Shown here one piece after another: positions 42,497 through 51,595 of a stretch of 64,000 nucleotides of DNA. The stretch comes from Phytohabitans sp036906915 (GTDB lineage: Bacteria > Actinomycetota > Actinomycetes > Mycobacteriales > Micromonosporaceae), in NCBI RefSeq assembly GCF_036906915.1, contig NZ_JBAKHX010000004.1, positions 1 to 64,000 of the forward strand. The letters run 5' to 3'. How positions within the stretch are numbered: position 1 is the first letter of the stretch; every line of letters begins with the position of its first letter. The notes below the pieces were generated by a model. The model saw only the letters and a program-made list of their open reading frames with translations, was not told the DNA's origin and made no database searches. A program made the position numbers and the translations under genes.

Positions 42497-42553
42497 GATC
42501 AAGGGCAAATGCACGCGGATACGAGATCAAAGCACGTGCGTTTGCCCTTGATC
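42497..42553. repeat. Palindromic dispersed repeat, copy 1
   Basis: A 57-bp imperfect palindrome: GATCAAGGGCAAATGCACG at the left, complement CGTGCGTTTGCCCTTGATC at the right. The same element in inverse orientation lies at 57909-57964. Behaves like a REP/BIME-type or miniature mobile repeat. Confidence 0.75.
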
Positions 42554-42560
42554 GGCGGAA

Positions 42561-42660
42561 GCGACGCCGGACCCGCGGGAAGCGGCGTCCGACGCCGGAC
42601 CCCGCGGGAAGCGACGCCGGACCCGCGGGAAGCGGCGTCCGACGCCGGACCCCGCGGGAA
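42561..42660. repeat. Tandem 50-bp repeat (two exact copies)
   Basis: GCGACGCCGGACCCGCGGGAA begins a 50-bp unit at 42561-42610 that is repeated exactly at 42611-42660, with a partial third unit after. Each unit is itself built from two related halves that contain GAAGCG and ACGCCGGACC. It is not a multiple of three in length, so it is not protein-coding by repeat. Probably a minisatellite next to the palindromic repeat. Confidence 0.75.
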
Positions 42661-42678
42661 GCGGCGTGGGAAGCGAGG

Positions 42679-43161
42679 CTAGGCGGGGGCCAGGCGGGCT
42701 AGCGCGTGGCGGTCGCGCAGTTCCTGGTACACCGACCGGAAGACGCCAGGGCGGCGGTGGAAGTCGATGCCCTGGGCCCAAAGCGGCGTCTGCACATGGC
42801 CACCGTCGCGCCGTTCGATCAGCACCGTCATCCCGCTCGGAATCTCCAGCCGCCCGAACCGGTGTGACGCCTGATGCAGCCGGATGTGTTCCACGTCATG
42901 CCAGGCCAGCGTGCGAGTGCGGAGCAGCCCGCGCACACGCACCCCGTACCCGTTGACGTACACGCCCATCCGCATGATGCGGAAGGCGCCGATCACCCAG
43001 ACAACGGCGAAGCCGATTGCGAGTGCGAGGAAGGCCGTGCCGGTCAGCCGGAAGAGGTTTTCGGTGGCGCCGCCGAGGATGGCGAGGGCGACCAGTTCCC
43101 AGCCGATGACCAACCATCGACCCCGGCCCGGTGTGTAGGGCCGATGCCACTGCGTAGTCAC
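42679..43161 (-). CDS. PH-like domain membrane protein
   Basis: A 160-residue protein from GTG 43161. Two hydrophobic segments (WLVIGWELVALAILGGA and LTGTAFLALAIGFAVVWVIGA) are followed by a C-terminal bacterial PH-like domain (YGVRVRGLLRTRTLAWHDVEHIRLHQ, then TPLWAQGIDFHRRPG). This is the standard architecture of DUF/PH domain small membrane proteins in actinobacteria. Function unknown. Its 3' end is close to the repeat zone. Confidence 0.7.
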   Translation of the reverse strand: MTTQWHRPYTPGRGRWLVIGWELVALAILGGATENLFRLTGTAFLALAIGFAVVWVIGAFRIMRMGVYVNGYGVRVRGLLRTRTLAWHDVEHIRLHQASHRFGRLEIPSGMTVLIERRDGGHVQTPLWAQGIDFHRRPGVFRSVYQELRDRHALARLAPA

Positions 43162-43268
43162 GCGGGCAAGGGTAGCCTGGCCAAGCCGCCGCCTGGCGCG
43201 CGGTGATCGCCGCGCGGGGTCCATCGGCGGCCGCGAGACACGGATCGATCAAGAGACATCGATGGAAC

Positions 43269-44021
43269 CTACGGGCGCGGGGCAGCGGTGAGGGCCTCGC
43301 AGACCTCTGTCAGTTCGTCGGCGGCCTGGGACACGGCCGCCGCGTAGTGGCGTAGCCAGGAGCGGACCCCGTCCCGGGTGCCGGTGGCGAAGGCCCCCGC
43401 CGCGCCGACGTACTCGGGCTCTCTCGCGAGGTGCCCGACTTCGACGGCGAGCAACCCTCGCGGGTCGAGGCCGCTACAGATCAGCGTGAGCCGCGCGGCG
43501 GCGCGCGCGACCAGGCCGGACGGGCCCGCGAACGGCCGCAGTGCGAGCAGTTCGCCGTGCACGACGGCGGCGAGGATCAGCGGCGGCGCCTTCGTGTCGC
43601 CGGCGACGAGCGCCGCGAGCGTGTCCAGCCGTGCCGCCCCAGCCGCGTCGGCGGATGGGCGGCCCAGGGCGTCGGTGGGTACGGAGCCGGTGGCCGCAAG
43701 TACGTGAAGGCGCGCGAGCACCTGGCGGGGCGCCTTCGGCCAGCGGTCGGCCAGGTCTCCCAGTGCCCCCGCCACGCGCAGCGCTCCCTGCATGACCGGG
43801 TCGGTCACGGTGCCGGCCCGGACGGCCTCCCGGTCGTGCGGGTGCCCTTCGAGCGCGGCGCTGGCAACCGCCGCACGCAGGTTGGCCTCGGCGGCGACCT
43901 GGCCGCCCTGCCGCCGCAGCGCGCGGTGCCGCAGCGCGGCGTCGACGCGGTCGCGCGCGCTGGACAGGGCGTCGCCCACGTCAGCCAGCTCGAGAAGGGG
44001 CGCAAGTGGATCGGTACTCAC
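43269..44021 (-). CDS. Conserved actinobacterial protein (Rv3662c-like)
   Basis: A 250-residue helical Ala-rich protein from GTG 44021, sometimes annotated as oxidoreductase or Fic-like; I see a Fic-like core in PPLILAAVVHGELLALRPFAGPSGLVAR, reminiscent of HPFxxGNGRxxR but lacking the usual His. No other motif. It lies between the HAD-IB gene and acs as in mycobacteria. Function unknown. Confidence 0.6.
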   Translation of the reverse strand: MSTDPLAPLLELADVGDALSSARDRVDAALRHRALRRQGGQVAAEANLRAAVASAALEGHPHDREAVRAGTVTDPVMQGALRVAGALGDLADRWPKAPRQVLARLHVLAATGSVPTDALGRPSADAAGAARLDTLAALVAGDTKAPPLILAAVVHGELLALRPFAGPSGLVARAAARLTLICSGLDPRGLLAVEVGHLAREPEYVGAAGAFATGTRDGVRSWLRHYAAAVSQAADELTEVCEALTAAPRP

Positions 44022-44217
44022 GCACAGCACACTAGCCGTGCTCAGGACTGTTCGTAACAGGCTCGAAACGGCAAGATATGCGCAGGGGAACCCGGTCACC
44101 GCAGCGAGTAACACGCTCGGCGATCCGGTGTGACTCGGCGCACGGAGCCTCGACGCGCCAGCACTAACCTCACAGACGACGACCCGAGACATATCACACC
44201 GCGGGAGGAGCAGCCCC

Positions 44218-46170
44218 ATGAGCGAGACCCTGGAGAACCTGCTACAGGAGACCCGGCAATTCCCGCCGCCGGAAGCGCTCGCTGTCAACGCCAACGTCAC
44301 CGCCGCCGCCTACGACGAGGCTGCCGCTGACCGGCTTGGCTTCTGGGAGCAGCAGGCCAAGCGGCTGAGCTGGGCAAAGCCGTGGGACGAGGTACTGGAC
44401 TGGTCCAACCCGCCGTTCGCGAAGTGGTTCGTGGGCGGCGAGCTCAACGTGGCGTACAACTGCCTGGACCGGCACCTGGCCGAGGGCCGCGGCGACAAAG
44501 TCGCGATCCACTGGGAAGGCGAGCCCGGCGACACCCGCACGATCACGTACGCCGACCTGCACAAGAGCGTCTGCCAGGCGGCGAACGCGCTGACCAACCT
44601 CGGGGTGCGGGCCGGTGACCGGGTCGCGATCTACATGCCGATGATCCCCGAGGCGGCGGTGGCGATGCTCGCGTGCGCCCGGATCGGTGCCACGCACAGC
44701 GTGGTGTTCGGCGGCTTCTCGGTCGACGCGCTCTCCGGCCGCATCCAGGACGCCAGCGCCAAGGTCGTGATCACCGCCGACGGCGGCTACCGCCGGGGCA
44801 ACCCGTCAGCGCTCAAGCCGACCGTCGACGAGGCGGTGGCGCAGTGCCCGACGATCGAGCACGTGCTCGTCGTACGCCGCACCGGCCAGGACGTCAGCTG
44901 GGGCGACAAGGACGTCTGGTGGCACGAGGTGGTCGAGAAAGCCGACCCGCACCACGAGGCGCAGCCGTTCGACGCCGAGCACCCGCTCTTCATCCTGTAC
45001 ACCTCCGGTACGACGGCGAAGCCGAAGGGCATCCTGCACACGACCGGCGGCTACCTGACCCAGGTGAGCTACACCCACCACGCGGTCTTCGACCTCAAGC
45101 CCGACACCGACGTGTACTGGTGCACCGCCGACATCGGCTGGGTGACCGGCCACTCGTACATCGTCTACGGACCACTCTCCAACGGCGCTACCCAGATCAT
45201 GTACGAGGGCACGCCGGACACCCCGCACAAGGGCCGTTTCTGGGAGCTCGTCGAGAAGTACAAGGTCACGATCATCTACACCGCCCCCACGCTGATCCGC
45301 ACGATGATGAAGTGGGGCGACGACATCCCGGCCAAGTTCGATCTATCGTCGCTACGCCTGCTGGGCAGCGTCGGCGAGCCGATCAACCCAGAGGCCTGGA
45401 TCTGGTATCGGCAGAACATCGGCCGCGGCGAGTGCCCGGTGGTCGACACCTGGTGGCAGACGGAGACCGGCGGCATCATGATCTCGCCGCTGCCCGGTGT
45501 GACGGCGGCGAAGCCCGGTTCGGCGATGTCCCCGCTGCCCGGCATCAGTGCCGACGTGGTCGACGACACCGCCGCCAGCGTGCCGAACGGCGGCGGTGGT
45601 TACCTGGTGCTGCGCGAGCCGTGGCCGTCGATGTTGCGCACGATCTGGGGTGACGACCAGCGCTTCATCGACACGTACTGGTCGCGTTTCGAGGGCGTGT
45701 ACTTCGCTGGTGACGGCGCCAAGCGCGACGCCGACGGGCACATCTGGCTGCTCGGCCGGGTCGACGACGTGATGCTGGTGTCGGGTCACAACATCTCCAC
45801 GACCGAGGTGGAGTCGGCGCTGGTCAGCCACCCGAGCGTGGCAGAGGCGGCGGTGGTCGGCGCGACCGACCCGACGACCGGCCAGGCGATCGTGGCGTTC
45901 GTGATCCTGCGCGGCACCGTCGAGGGCGGGGACGAGCTGGTCAAGGACCTGCGCAACCACGTCGCGAAGACGCTCGGCCCGATCGCCAAGCCACGGCAGA
46001 TCATGCTGGTGCCGGAGCTGCCCAAGACACGGTCCGGCAAGATCATGCGCCGGCTGCTGCGCGACGTCGCGGAGAACCGCTCCCTGGGCGACGTCACGAC
46101 GCTCCAGGACTCGGCGGTCATGGATCTGATCTCGTCCGGCATGCAGAGCAGCAAGGCCGACGAAGACTGA
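44218..46170 (+). CDS. acs: Acetyl-CoA synthetase
   Basis: A 650-residue acyl-adenylate-forming enzyme that makes acetyl-CoA from acetate, ATP and CoA. The AMP-binding signature [11 protein letters not shown], the acetate pocket motif WWQTETGG, and the core motif [18 protein letters not shown] are all present. The C-terminal [14 protein letters not shown] includes the catalytic Lys that is a target of reversible acetylation. ATG 44218 follows GGGAGGAG. Corresponds to mycobacterial Rv3667. Confidence 0.96.
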   Translation: MSETLENLLQETRQFPPPEALAVNANVTAAAYDEAAADRLGFWEQQAKRLSWAKPWDEVLDWSNPPFAKWFVGGELNVAYNCLDRHLAEGRGDKVAIHWEGEPGDTRTITYADLHKSVCQAANALTNLGVRAGDRVAIYMPMIPEAAVAMLACARIGATHSVVFGGFSVDALSGRIQDASAKVVITADGGYRRGNPSALKPTVDEAVAQCPTIEHVLVVRRTGQDVSWGDKDVWWHEVVEKADPHHEAQPFDAEHPLFILYTSGTTAKPKGILHTTGGYLTQVSYTHHAVFDLKPDTDVYWCTADIGWVTGHSYIVYGPLSNGATQIMYEGTPDTPHKGRFWELVEKYKVTIIYTAPTLIRTMMKWGDDIPAKFDLSSLRLLGSVGEPINPEAWIWYRQNIGRGECPVVDTWWQTETGGIMISPLPGVTAAKPGSAMSPLPGISADVVDDTAASVPNGGGGYLVLREPWPSMLRTIWGDDQRFIDTYWSRFEGVYFAGDGAKRDADGHIWLLGRVDDVMLVSGHNISTTEVESALVSHPSVAEAAVVGATDPTTGQAIVAFVILRGTVEGGDELVKDLRNHVAKTLGPIAKPRQIMLVPELPKTRSGKIMRRLLRDVAENRSLGDVTTLQDSAVMDLISSGMQSSKADED

Positions 46171-46184
46171 CGAGGAGTGACGCT

Positions 46185-46215
46185 GTTGGGGCGGATGAGT
46201 CACATCTGCCCCAAC
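46185..46215 (+). terminator. Hairpin terminator after acs
   Basis: GTTGGGGCGGATG (46185-46197) pairs with CATCTGCCCCAAC (46203-46215) with one G-U pair, loop AGTCA. It is 14 bp after the acs stop. Confidence 0.75.
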
Positions 46216-46358
46216 AAACAACTCCTGTAGATATTGCCACCAGCGCATTTGACTCCTTAGGTTGGCCGAGGCTGCCAAAAATCGCAGCCGACCAGCCGGA
46301 CGCCCGACCACCCCTGACCATGTGGCGGCGGGCGTTCCACTCATCGGAGGTAAACCTG

Positions 46359-48770
46359 GTGCGCAAACTCATGGTGGGCGTGCTCACCGTGTCGCTGGCG
46401 TCGGGCCTCGGGGTGTCCCTCGGCCCATCAGCCGTCGCGGCACCACCGGCGGACGCACCCGCCACGGCCGTCAACCCCTCGAAGGACGCCGCCCCTCGGG
46501 ACGACGACCTGCCCAACCCCCTGGAAGACAAGCGTCGTGAGCTGCGCGAGCAGGCGGTCAGCGACGTCATCAGCGGTCGGGCGAAGCCCGAGACCCGCAA
46601 TGGCAGCACGGTGGTCAAGGTCGGCCAGGCCACGAACGCAACCGGCCCGCTGGCGCGCAAGGGCGGCAAGACCACGGCCAGCAAGGACCAGTACGTCGAG
46701 CTGGCACGCGAACGGACCGACGAGATCTTCGTGATCCTTACCGAGTTCGGCAACGAGCGGCACCCCGACTTCCCGGACGTCGACAGCGACCCGTCGGTGC
46801 CCGGCCCGGCCCGCTTCGACGGCCCGCTGCGCAACCAGATTCCCGAGCCGGATCGCACGGTCGACAACTCGACGATCTGGCAGGCGGACTACACCGCCGA
46901 CTACTACCGGCAGCTCTACTTCGGCACCGGTGCTGGTGTCGAGTCGGTGAAGACCTACTTCGAGGCGCAGTCGTCCGGCCGGTACAGCGTGGACGGTCAG
47001 GTCACGAACTGGACCAAGGTCAAGTACAACGAGGCCCGGTACGGTCGCGACAACTGCGACGCGTGCACGGGTGGGCGCAACATCTGGGCGCTCGTGAGCG
47101 ACGCCGCCAACCAGTGGGTCGCCGACCAGAAGGCCTCCGGCAGGACCGACGCCGAGGTCGCCGCGGACGTCAAGGCCATGGACAAGTGGGACCGGTACGA
47201 CCACGACGGCGACGGCAACTTCAACGAGTCCGACGGTTACATCGACCACTTCCAGATCGTCCACGCCGGTGGCGACGAGGCCGACGGTGACCCGTGGCAG
47301 GGCGAGGACGCGATCTGGAGCCACCGCTGGTACGCCTACGCCGACCAGATCGGCGCGACCGGCCCGTCGACGAATCCGCTCGGCGGCACCCAGATCGGCA
47401 ACACCGGTGTCTGGATCGGCGACTACACCGTTCAGCCGGAAAACGGCGGCCTCTCGGTCTTCGTGCACGAGTACGGCCACGACCTGGGCCTGCCGGACGA
47501 CTACAACATCAACAACGGTGGGGACAACAACAACGAGCACTGGACGCTGATGGCGCAGAGCCGGCTGTCCGCAAAGGACGACCAGGCCATCGGCACCCGC
47601 CCCGGCGACCTCGGCGCGTGGAACAAGCTCCAGCTCGGCTGGCTCGACTACGAGATCGTGGTGGCTGGGCAGAAGAAGACGATCAACCTGGGCCCGCAGG
47701 AGTACAACACCGCCCGGCCGCAAGCGGTCGTCGTGGTCCTGCCCAAGCGCGCCCGCGAGATCGACAACGGCGCCCCGTTCGAGGGCGAGAAGCAGTGGTT
47801 CTCCGGCAACGAAGACGACCTGCGCAGCTCGCTCACCGCACCGGTCGACCTGACCGGCAAGTCGTCCGCGACGCTCACCGCGAAGGTGCGGTACTCGATC
47901 GAGGCCGGCTACGACTACATGTACCTGGAGGCGTCGACCGACGGCAGCACCTGGACGCCGCTCAGCGGCACCGTCGACGGTCACGCGTTCTCGCAGGACA
48001 GCGCCGGCCGACCGGTTATCGACGGCGAGAGCACGGGCTGGGCCGACAAGACATGGGTCGACCTGTCGGTGCCGCTGGACGCGTACGCGGGCAAGAACAT
48101 CCAGTTCCGGTTCCGCTACGTCACCGACGGCGGCGTGTCCAAGGGCGGCCTCATGGCCGACGCGATCACGGTGACCGCTGACGGCGCGACCGTGCTGAGC
48201 GACGGCGCCGAGGGCGACGGCGCGTTCGTTGCCGACGGCTTCTCGCAGCTGCCCGGCTCGGAGACCCGCTACTACGACAACTACTACATCGCGGGTCACC
48301 GCTCGTACGTGTCGTATGACAAGTACCTGAAGACCGGTCCGTACTTCTTCGGGTACGCCAACACGATGCCGGACAAGGTCGACCACTACGCGTACCAGCA
48401 GGGCCTGCTGATCTCGTACTGGGACACCTTCTACGCCGACAACGACACGTTCGACCACCCCGGCGAGGGGCGCAACATGATCATTGACGCGCACCCGAAG
48501 CCGTTCTACCGGATCGACGGGCAGCCGTGGCGCGCACGCGTGCAGGTCTACGACGCGACGTTCGGCCTCACCAAGGCCGACTCGTTCACCCTGCACGTCA
48601 ACGGCCAGCCGTCGTACATCCGCGGTCAGGACGCCAAGCCGGTGTTCGACGACACCAAGCAGTACTGGTTCCCGGAGCTGCCGAACCACGGGGTCAAACT
48701 CCCCGCGGTCGGTGTCAAGATCCGCGTGGTGGAGGTCGACGGCACCACCATGAAGATCCGCATCTCGTGA
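46359..48770 (+). CDS. Secreted M6-type metalloprotease (immune inhibitor A-like)
   Basis: An 803-residue exported zinc protease of the M6 family. GTG 46359, with GGAGGT eight bases before. The signal peptide has a hydrophobic core ending near SAVAAPPA. After a pro-region, the catalytic site HEYGHDLGLPD (H370, E371, H374, D380) is intact. Upstream calcium-like DHDGDGNFNESDGYID and downstream beta domains (YDYMYLEASTDGSTW) complete the immune-inhibitor-A form. Expected to degrade extracellular proteins; may be an AI for the hyphae's nutrition. A strong hairpin terminator follows directly. Confidence 0.88.
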   Translation: MRKLMVGVLTVSLASGLGVSLGPSAVAAPPADAPATAVNPSKDAAPRDDDLPNPLEDKRRELREQAVSDVISGRAKPETRNGSTVVKVGQATNATGPLARKGGKTTASKDQYVELARERTDEIFVILTEFGNERHPDFPDVDSDPSVPGPARFDGPLRNQIPEPDRTVDNSTIWQADYTADYYRQLYFGTGAGVESVKTYFEAQSSGRYSVDGQVTNWTKVKYNEARYGRDNCDACTGGRNIWALVSDAANQWVADQKASGRTDAEVAADVKAMDKWDRYDHDGDGNFNESDGYIDHFQIVHAGGDEADGDPWQGEDAIWSHRWYAYADQIGATGPSTNPLGGTQIGNTGVWIGDYTVQPENGGLSVFVHEYGHDLGLPDDYNINNGGDNNNEHWTLMAQSRLSAKDDQAIGTRPGDLGAWNKLQLGWLDYEIVVAGQKKTINLGPQEYNTARPQAVVVVLPKRAREIDNGAPFEGEKQWFSGNEDDLRSSLTAPVDLTGKSSATLTAKVRYSIEAGYDYMYLEASTDGSTWTPLSGTVDGHAFSQDSAGRPVIDGESTGWADKTWVDLSVPLDAYAGKNIQFRFRYVTDGGVSKGGLMADAITVTADGATVLSDGAEGDGAFVADGFSQLPGSETRYYDNYYIAGHRSYVSYDKYLKTGPYFFGYANTMPDKVDHYAYQQGLLISYWDTFYADNDTFDHPGEGRNMIIDAHPKPFYRIDGQPWRARVQVYDATFGLTKADSFTLHVNGQPSYIRGQDAKPVFDDTKQYWFPELPNHGVKLPAVGVKIRVVEVDGTTMKIRIS

Positions 48771-48775
48771 GAAAC

Positions 48776-48804
48776 GGCGGGGCCGGGAACCACCCGGCCC
48801 CGCC
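48776..48804 (+). terminator. Perfect 12-bp hairpin after the protease gene
   Basis: GGCGGGGCCGGG (48776-48787) pairs perfectly with CCCGGCCCCGCC (48793-48804), loop AACCA. The stop codon is five bases before. Confidence 0.8.
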
Positions 48805-48819
48805 CCTCGTCTGAATAGA

Positions 48820-49188
48820 GTGACTTTGCGGAGACTCGCGGTAGTGGCCGTCCTTGTGCTAGCCGGCTGTGGAGAGGGGGCACCGGTGAGCGAACAGCCC
48901 CCTTCGACGACGCCCCCACCCACCAGCAGCGCGCCCGCCAAACCCCCGACGACGCCCACCGACCAGCGCCCCAAGGACATCCTGGTCGGCAAGGTCACCC
49001 GGGGCGGCGAAGGGCCCTGCTACGGCATGGTCACCGACGACGGCAAGGAGTACGCCCTCTACAGCGCCGCCGGCACCAAGCTGACCGAGGGCGACACCGT
49101 CAAGATCCGCTACGAGCCGCTCCGCCTGAAGATCTACTGCGGCCCCGGAGAGCACGTCAGCGCGCTGGAGATCACGGTAGTGAAGTGA
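48820..49188 (+). CDS. Small lipoprotein
   Basis: A 122-residue protein from GTG 48820. The signal sequence RRLAVVAVLVLAGCGEG has the lipobox LAGC. A Pro/Thr/Ser-rich linker (residues about 30-55) leads to a compact beta-like domain (ILVGKVTRGGEGPCYGMVTDDGKEYAL) with two Cys that could form a disulphide. Function unknown. Its end overlaps the convergent C45-type gene by 17 bases. Confidence 0.7.
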   Translation: MTLRRLAVVAVLVLAGCGEGAPVSEQPPSTTPPPTSSAPAKPPTTPTDQRPKDILVGKVTRGGEGPCYGMVTDDGKEYALYSAAGTKLTEGDTVKIRYEPLRLKIYCGPGEHVSALEITVVK

Positions 49189-50278
49189 ACGCGTACTCGT
49201 GGCCGCACGGCGGGCCAGCCGCGATGCCGAACCGCCGCTCGTCGAGGTCGAGCAGCACCGAGTAGACCGTCTCCGACCGCTCCAGCGGCTCGTCCCGCTC
49301 GTCCACGTGCCGGCAGATCGCGCTCGGGTACCCGGCGTGGTCGCGAAAGACGGCGGCCAGGTCGTCCTCGGTCACCTTCCGCGCCGCGGCGGCCTCCGCG
49401 AGCAGCCGCCGGGCCCGCGCGCCGCGAAACAGCGTCGCGCCGCCGAGGTCCTTCGCCCGATCGTGTACCGGCAGCGCCGTCTCCAGATGGTTGGCGTGCG
49501 TGAGCACCCCGTCGACCGGGTGCAGCCAGCCCGCGTCGCCCGGCACCAGCTCCAGATCGATGATCTCGCCACCCGCCTCGTGGGCCTGCCCGAGCAGCAG
49601 GTTGAGAGACGCATTGCGCGGCGTCCGGCAGGCGACCTTCAGCGCGCCACCCAGATGGTCGCTCTCCAGAACCGCGCGGACCACGACGTGGTACGGCACG
49701 CCGCCGCCGACCGTGCCGTCGCGGTCGCAGCCGAGCAGGTTGAGGCACACGCCGAGCCCGGCCGAGTTGAGCCCCGCCTTGGCCAGCATCCCCGCCTCGG
49801 CGAGCGTGATCACCGTGTGCCCGCGCTCGTCGGTGGTTTGCAGCACGACCATGGCCTCGCGCTGGGCAGGGTGCCAGTCCCAGTTCTGCCCCATCAGCAG
49901 GTGGCCGCCCGCGGTGTGCGTGTCGAGCACGCCCGCGGCTGTGCACCCACCGTCCGGCTGCTTACCGTAGGCCGGCCACGTGCCGTAGATAAGCTCGGTG
50001 CGCGCGTTCAGCGCGTACACCTCGTCGACGTGCACGCCGGCGCCCTCGGCCACCCCGTCGAGCATCTCGGCGATCCGCGGATGCACCGCCCGGGTCGTGC
50101 CCCGGTAGCCCGCTCCTGCCGCGCGCACCGCCGGCCGGTCCAGCCCCGCCTGATCGTGAAACCGTCGCAGGTAGAGCGCGACGTTCTCGGCGATCAGCGC
50201 TTCGGCGGCCACCCCGTAGGCGGCGCCGCACTCGGCCGGTGTGCCGGCAACAGAGATCAACGGAAGCGGCAACCTCAT
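49172..50278 (-). CDS. C45-family N-terminal nucleophile hydrolase
   Basis: A 368-residue Ntn-hydrolase of the peptidase C45 (acyl-CoA:6-APA acyltransferase) family. Such proteins self-cleave before a Cys, which becomes the N-terminal nucleophile. Here that Cys is probably C112 in PDGGCTAAG, in a GGC context. Other conserved parts: LLMGQNWDWHP, AGMLAKAGLNSAGLG, and N-terminal GxxYG. It may hydrolyse or transfer acyl groups of amides; the real substrate is unknown. Convergent with the small lipoprotein gene. Confidence 0.78.
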   Translation of the reverse strand: MRLPLPLISVAGTPAECGAAYGVAAEALIAENVALYLRRFHDQAGLDRPAVRAAGAGYRGTTRAVHPRIAEMLDGVAEGAGVHVDEVYALNARTELIYGTWPAYGKQPDGGCTAAGVLDTHTAGGHLLMGQNWDWHPAQREAMVVLQTTDERGHTVITLAEAGMLAKAGLNSAGLGVCLNLLGCDRDGTVGGGVPYHVVVRAVLESDHLGGALKVACRTPRNASLNLLLGQAHEAGGEIIDLELVPGDAGWLHPVDGVLTHANHLETALPVHDRAKDLGGATLFRGARARRLLAEAAAARKVTEDDLAAVFRDHAGYPSAICRHVDERDEPLERSETVYSVLLDLDERRFGIAAGPPCGHEYAFTSLP

Positions 50279-50327
50279 GCCTGAAGGCTAGGGCCTGTGT
50301 CAACGTGAATGCCCGTACCCTGGGCGC

Positions 50328-51236
50328 ATGGATGAGTCCCGCGTGCTGGTGGACGGCCCCTGGACACACCGATTCGTCGGCGCCAACGGCACCCGGTTCC
50401 ACGTCGTAGAGGCGGGCAGCGGCCCGCTGGTGCTCTTCCTGCACGGCTTTCCCGAGTTCTGGTGGGCGTGGCACGAGCTGCTGCCGGCAGTCGCCGGAGC
50501 CGGCTTCCGCGCCGTCGCTGTCGACCTGCGCGGCTATGGCGCCAGCGACAAGCCGCCGCGCGGCTACGACGGCTACACCATGGCCGCCGACGTCACCGGC
50601 CTCATCCGGGCACTCGGCGAGCGGTCCGCCAACATCGTCGGTGCCGGCTTCGGGGGCATGCTCGGCTGGACGGCCGCCGCCTTCCATCCGAGCATGGTCC
50701 GCCGGCTCGTCGTGCTCGGGGCCGCGCATCCGCTGCGGCTGCGCACCTCACTCTTCAACGACCCGCGCGGGCAGATCTCCGCGTCGGCGCCCACTCTCCG
50801 CTTCCAGCTTCCGCGGTACGAGCACATCCTGACCCGCAACGACGCGGCGCTGGTCGGCGAGTTCCTGCGCCGCGGCGGCGGTCCCGATTGGGTACAGGGC
50901 GAGGCGTTCGCCGATTACGAGCGGCGGTGCCGGGAGGCGATGCAGATCCCGCAGGCGGCATTCTGCGCGCTGGAGGCCTACCGGTGGGCGTTCCGGTCGG
51001 TGCTGCGCCTGCACGGATACCGCTTCGTCAAGCTCATGCAGCAGCCCCTGGTCACTCCGACACTCCAGCTGCACGGCGCCCTGGACACGGCGGTCCTGCC
51101 CCGCACCGCACAGGGCTCCGGCCGATACGTCATCGCCCAGTACGAGTGGCGCCTATTGGAGGGCGTCGGCCACTTCCCCCACGTGGAAACCCCCGACGTG
51201 ATCCTCGGCGAGGTGCTCCGCTGGGCAAAGAGTTAG
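50328..51236 (+). CDS. Alpha/beta hydrolase lacking the nucleophile
   Basis: A 302-residue protein resembling epoxide hydrolases: oxyanion motif HGFPEFWWAW, the region DLRGYGASDKP and C-terminal GVGHFPHVETPD with the catalytic His. But the nucleophile elbow that normally reads GHDWGG or GHSxGG reads GAGFGG (50640-50657), with Gly at the nucleophile position. So classical hydrolysis by this residue is excluded. It may be a non-catalytic or differently acting paralogue of EphE (Rv3670). It converges on the next gene with a 4-base overlap. Confidence 0.8.
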   Translation: MDESRVLVDGPWTHRFVGANGTRFHVVEAGSGPLVLFLHGFPEFWWAWHELLPAVAGAGFRAVAVDLRGYGASDKPPRGYDGYTMAADVTGLIRALGERSANIVGAGFGGMLGWTAAAFHPSMVRRLVVLGAAHPLRLRTSLFNDPRGQISASAPTLRFQLPRYEHILTRNDAALVGEFLRRGGGPDWVQGEAFADYERRCREAMQIPQAAFCALEAYRWAFRSVLRLHGYRFVKLMQQPLVTPTLQLHGALDTAVLPRTAQGSGRYVIAQYEWRLLEGVGHFPHVETPDVILGEVLRWAKS

Positions 51237-51595
51237 ATGCGGTGTTCGCGAAGGTCGGTCACTTCGGTGGCTGGCGCCCAGCCTTGGTAGACGCCGAAGT
51301 CGAACTCTTCGAGCCCCAGGTGCTGCGTCACCGGCCAGCGCCCGCCCGTGTATTCGACCCGCAGCCAGCCGTCGTGCTCGGCCAGCACGATGAAGGGCTC
51401 GCCCTTCCACGTGCAGGTGGTGCGCACGTACGCGAAGTCCTCCAACTCCTTCACCGGCAGTACCCGGACGAACCGGCCCGGCCGCGCCTGCTCGAAGCCC
51501 TCGTCGGCCTCAGGCTGGTAGATGCGCACCGCGTCGCCGTCGGGGCTGGCCTCGTACTCCCGCCCGCGCCACCGGGCCACGTATCCGTCGCGCAT
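51233..51595 (-). CDS. 120-aa hypothetical protein of the T7SS group
   Basis: ATG 51595 (or GTG 51598), coupled to the SseB-like gene by overlap. It starts MRDGYVARWRGREYEASPDGD and consists of beta strands and a helical end (TQHLGLEEFDFGVYQGWAP). No known domain. Probably co-transcribed and functionally linked with the upstream SseB-like protein. Confidence 0.6.
   Translation of the reverse strand: MRDGYVARWRGREYEASPDGDAVRIYQPEADEGFEQARPGRFVRVLPVKELEDFAYVRTTCTWKGEPFIVLAEHDGWLRVEYTGGRWPVTQHLGLEEFDFGVYQGWAPATEVTDLREHRI

Noticed and set aside
42561..42660. CRISPR array
   Set aside because: The 50-bp units are contiguous without spacers and no cas genes are nearby; it is a tandem duplication.
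46428..48998. 856-codon minus-strand frame opposite the M6 protease
   Set aside because: Antisense shadow; the plus-strand gene has a signal peptide, the HExxH motif and a proper terminator.
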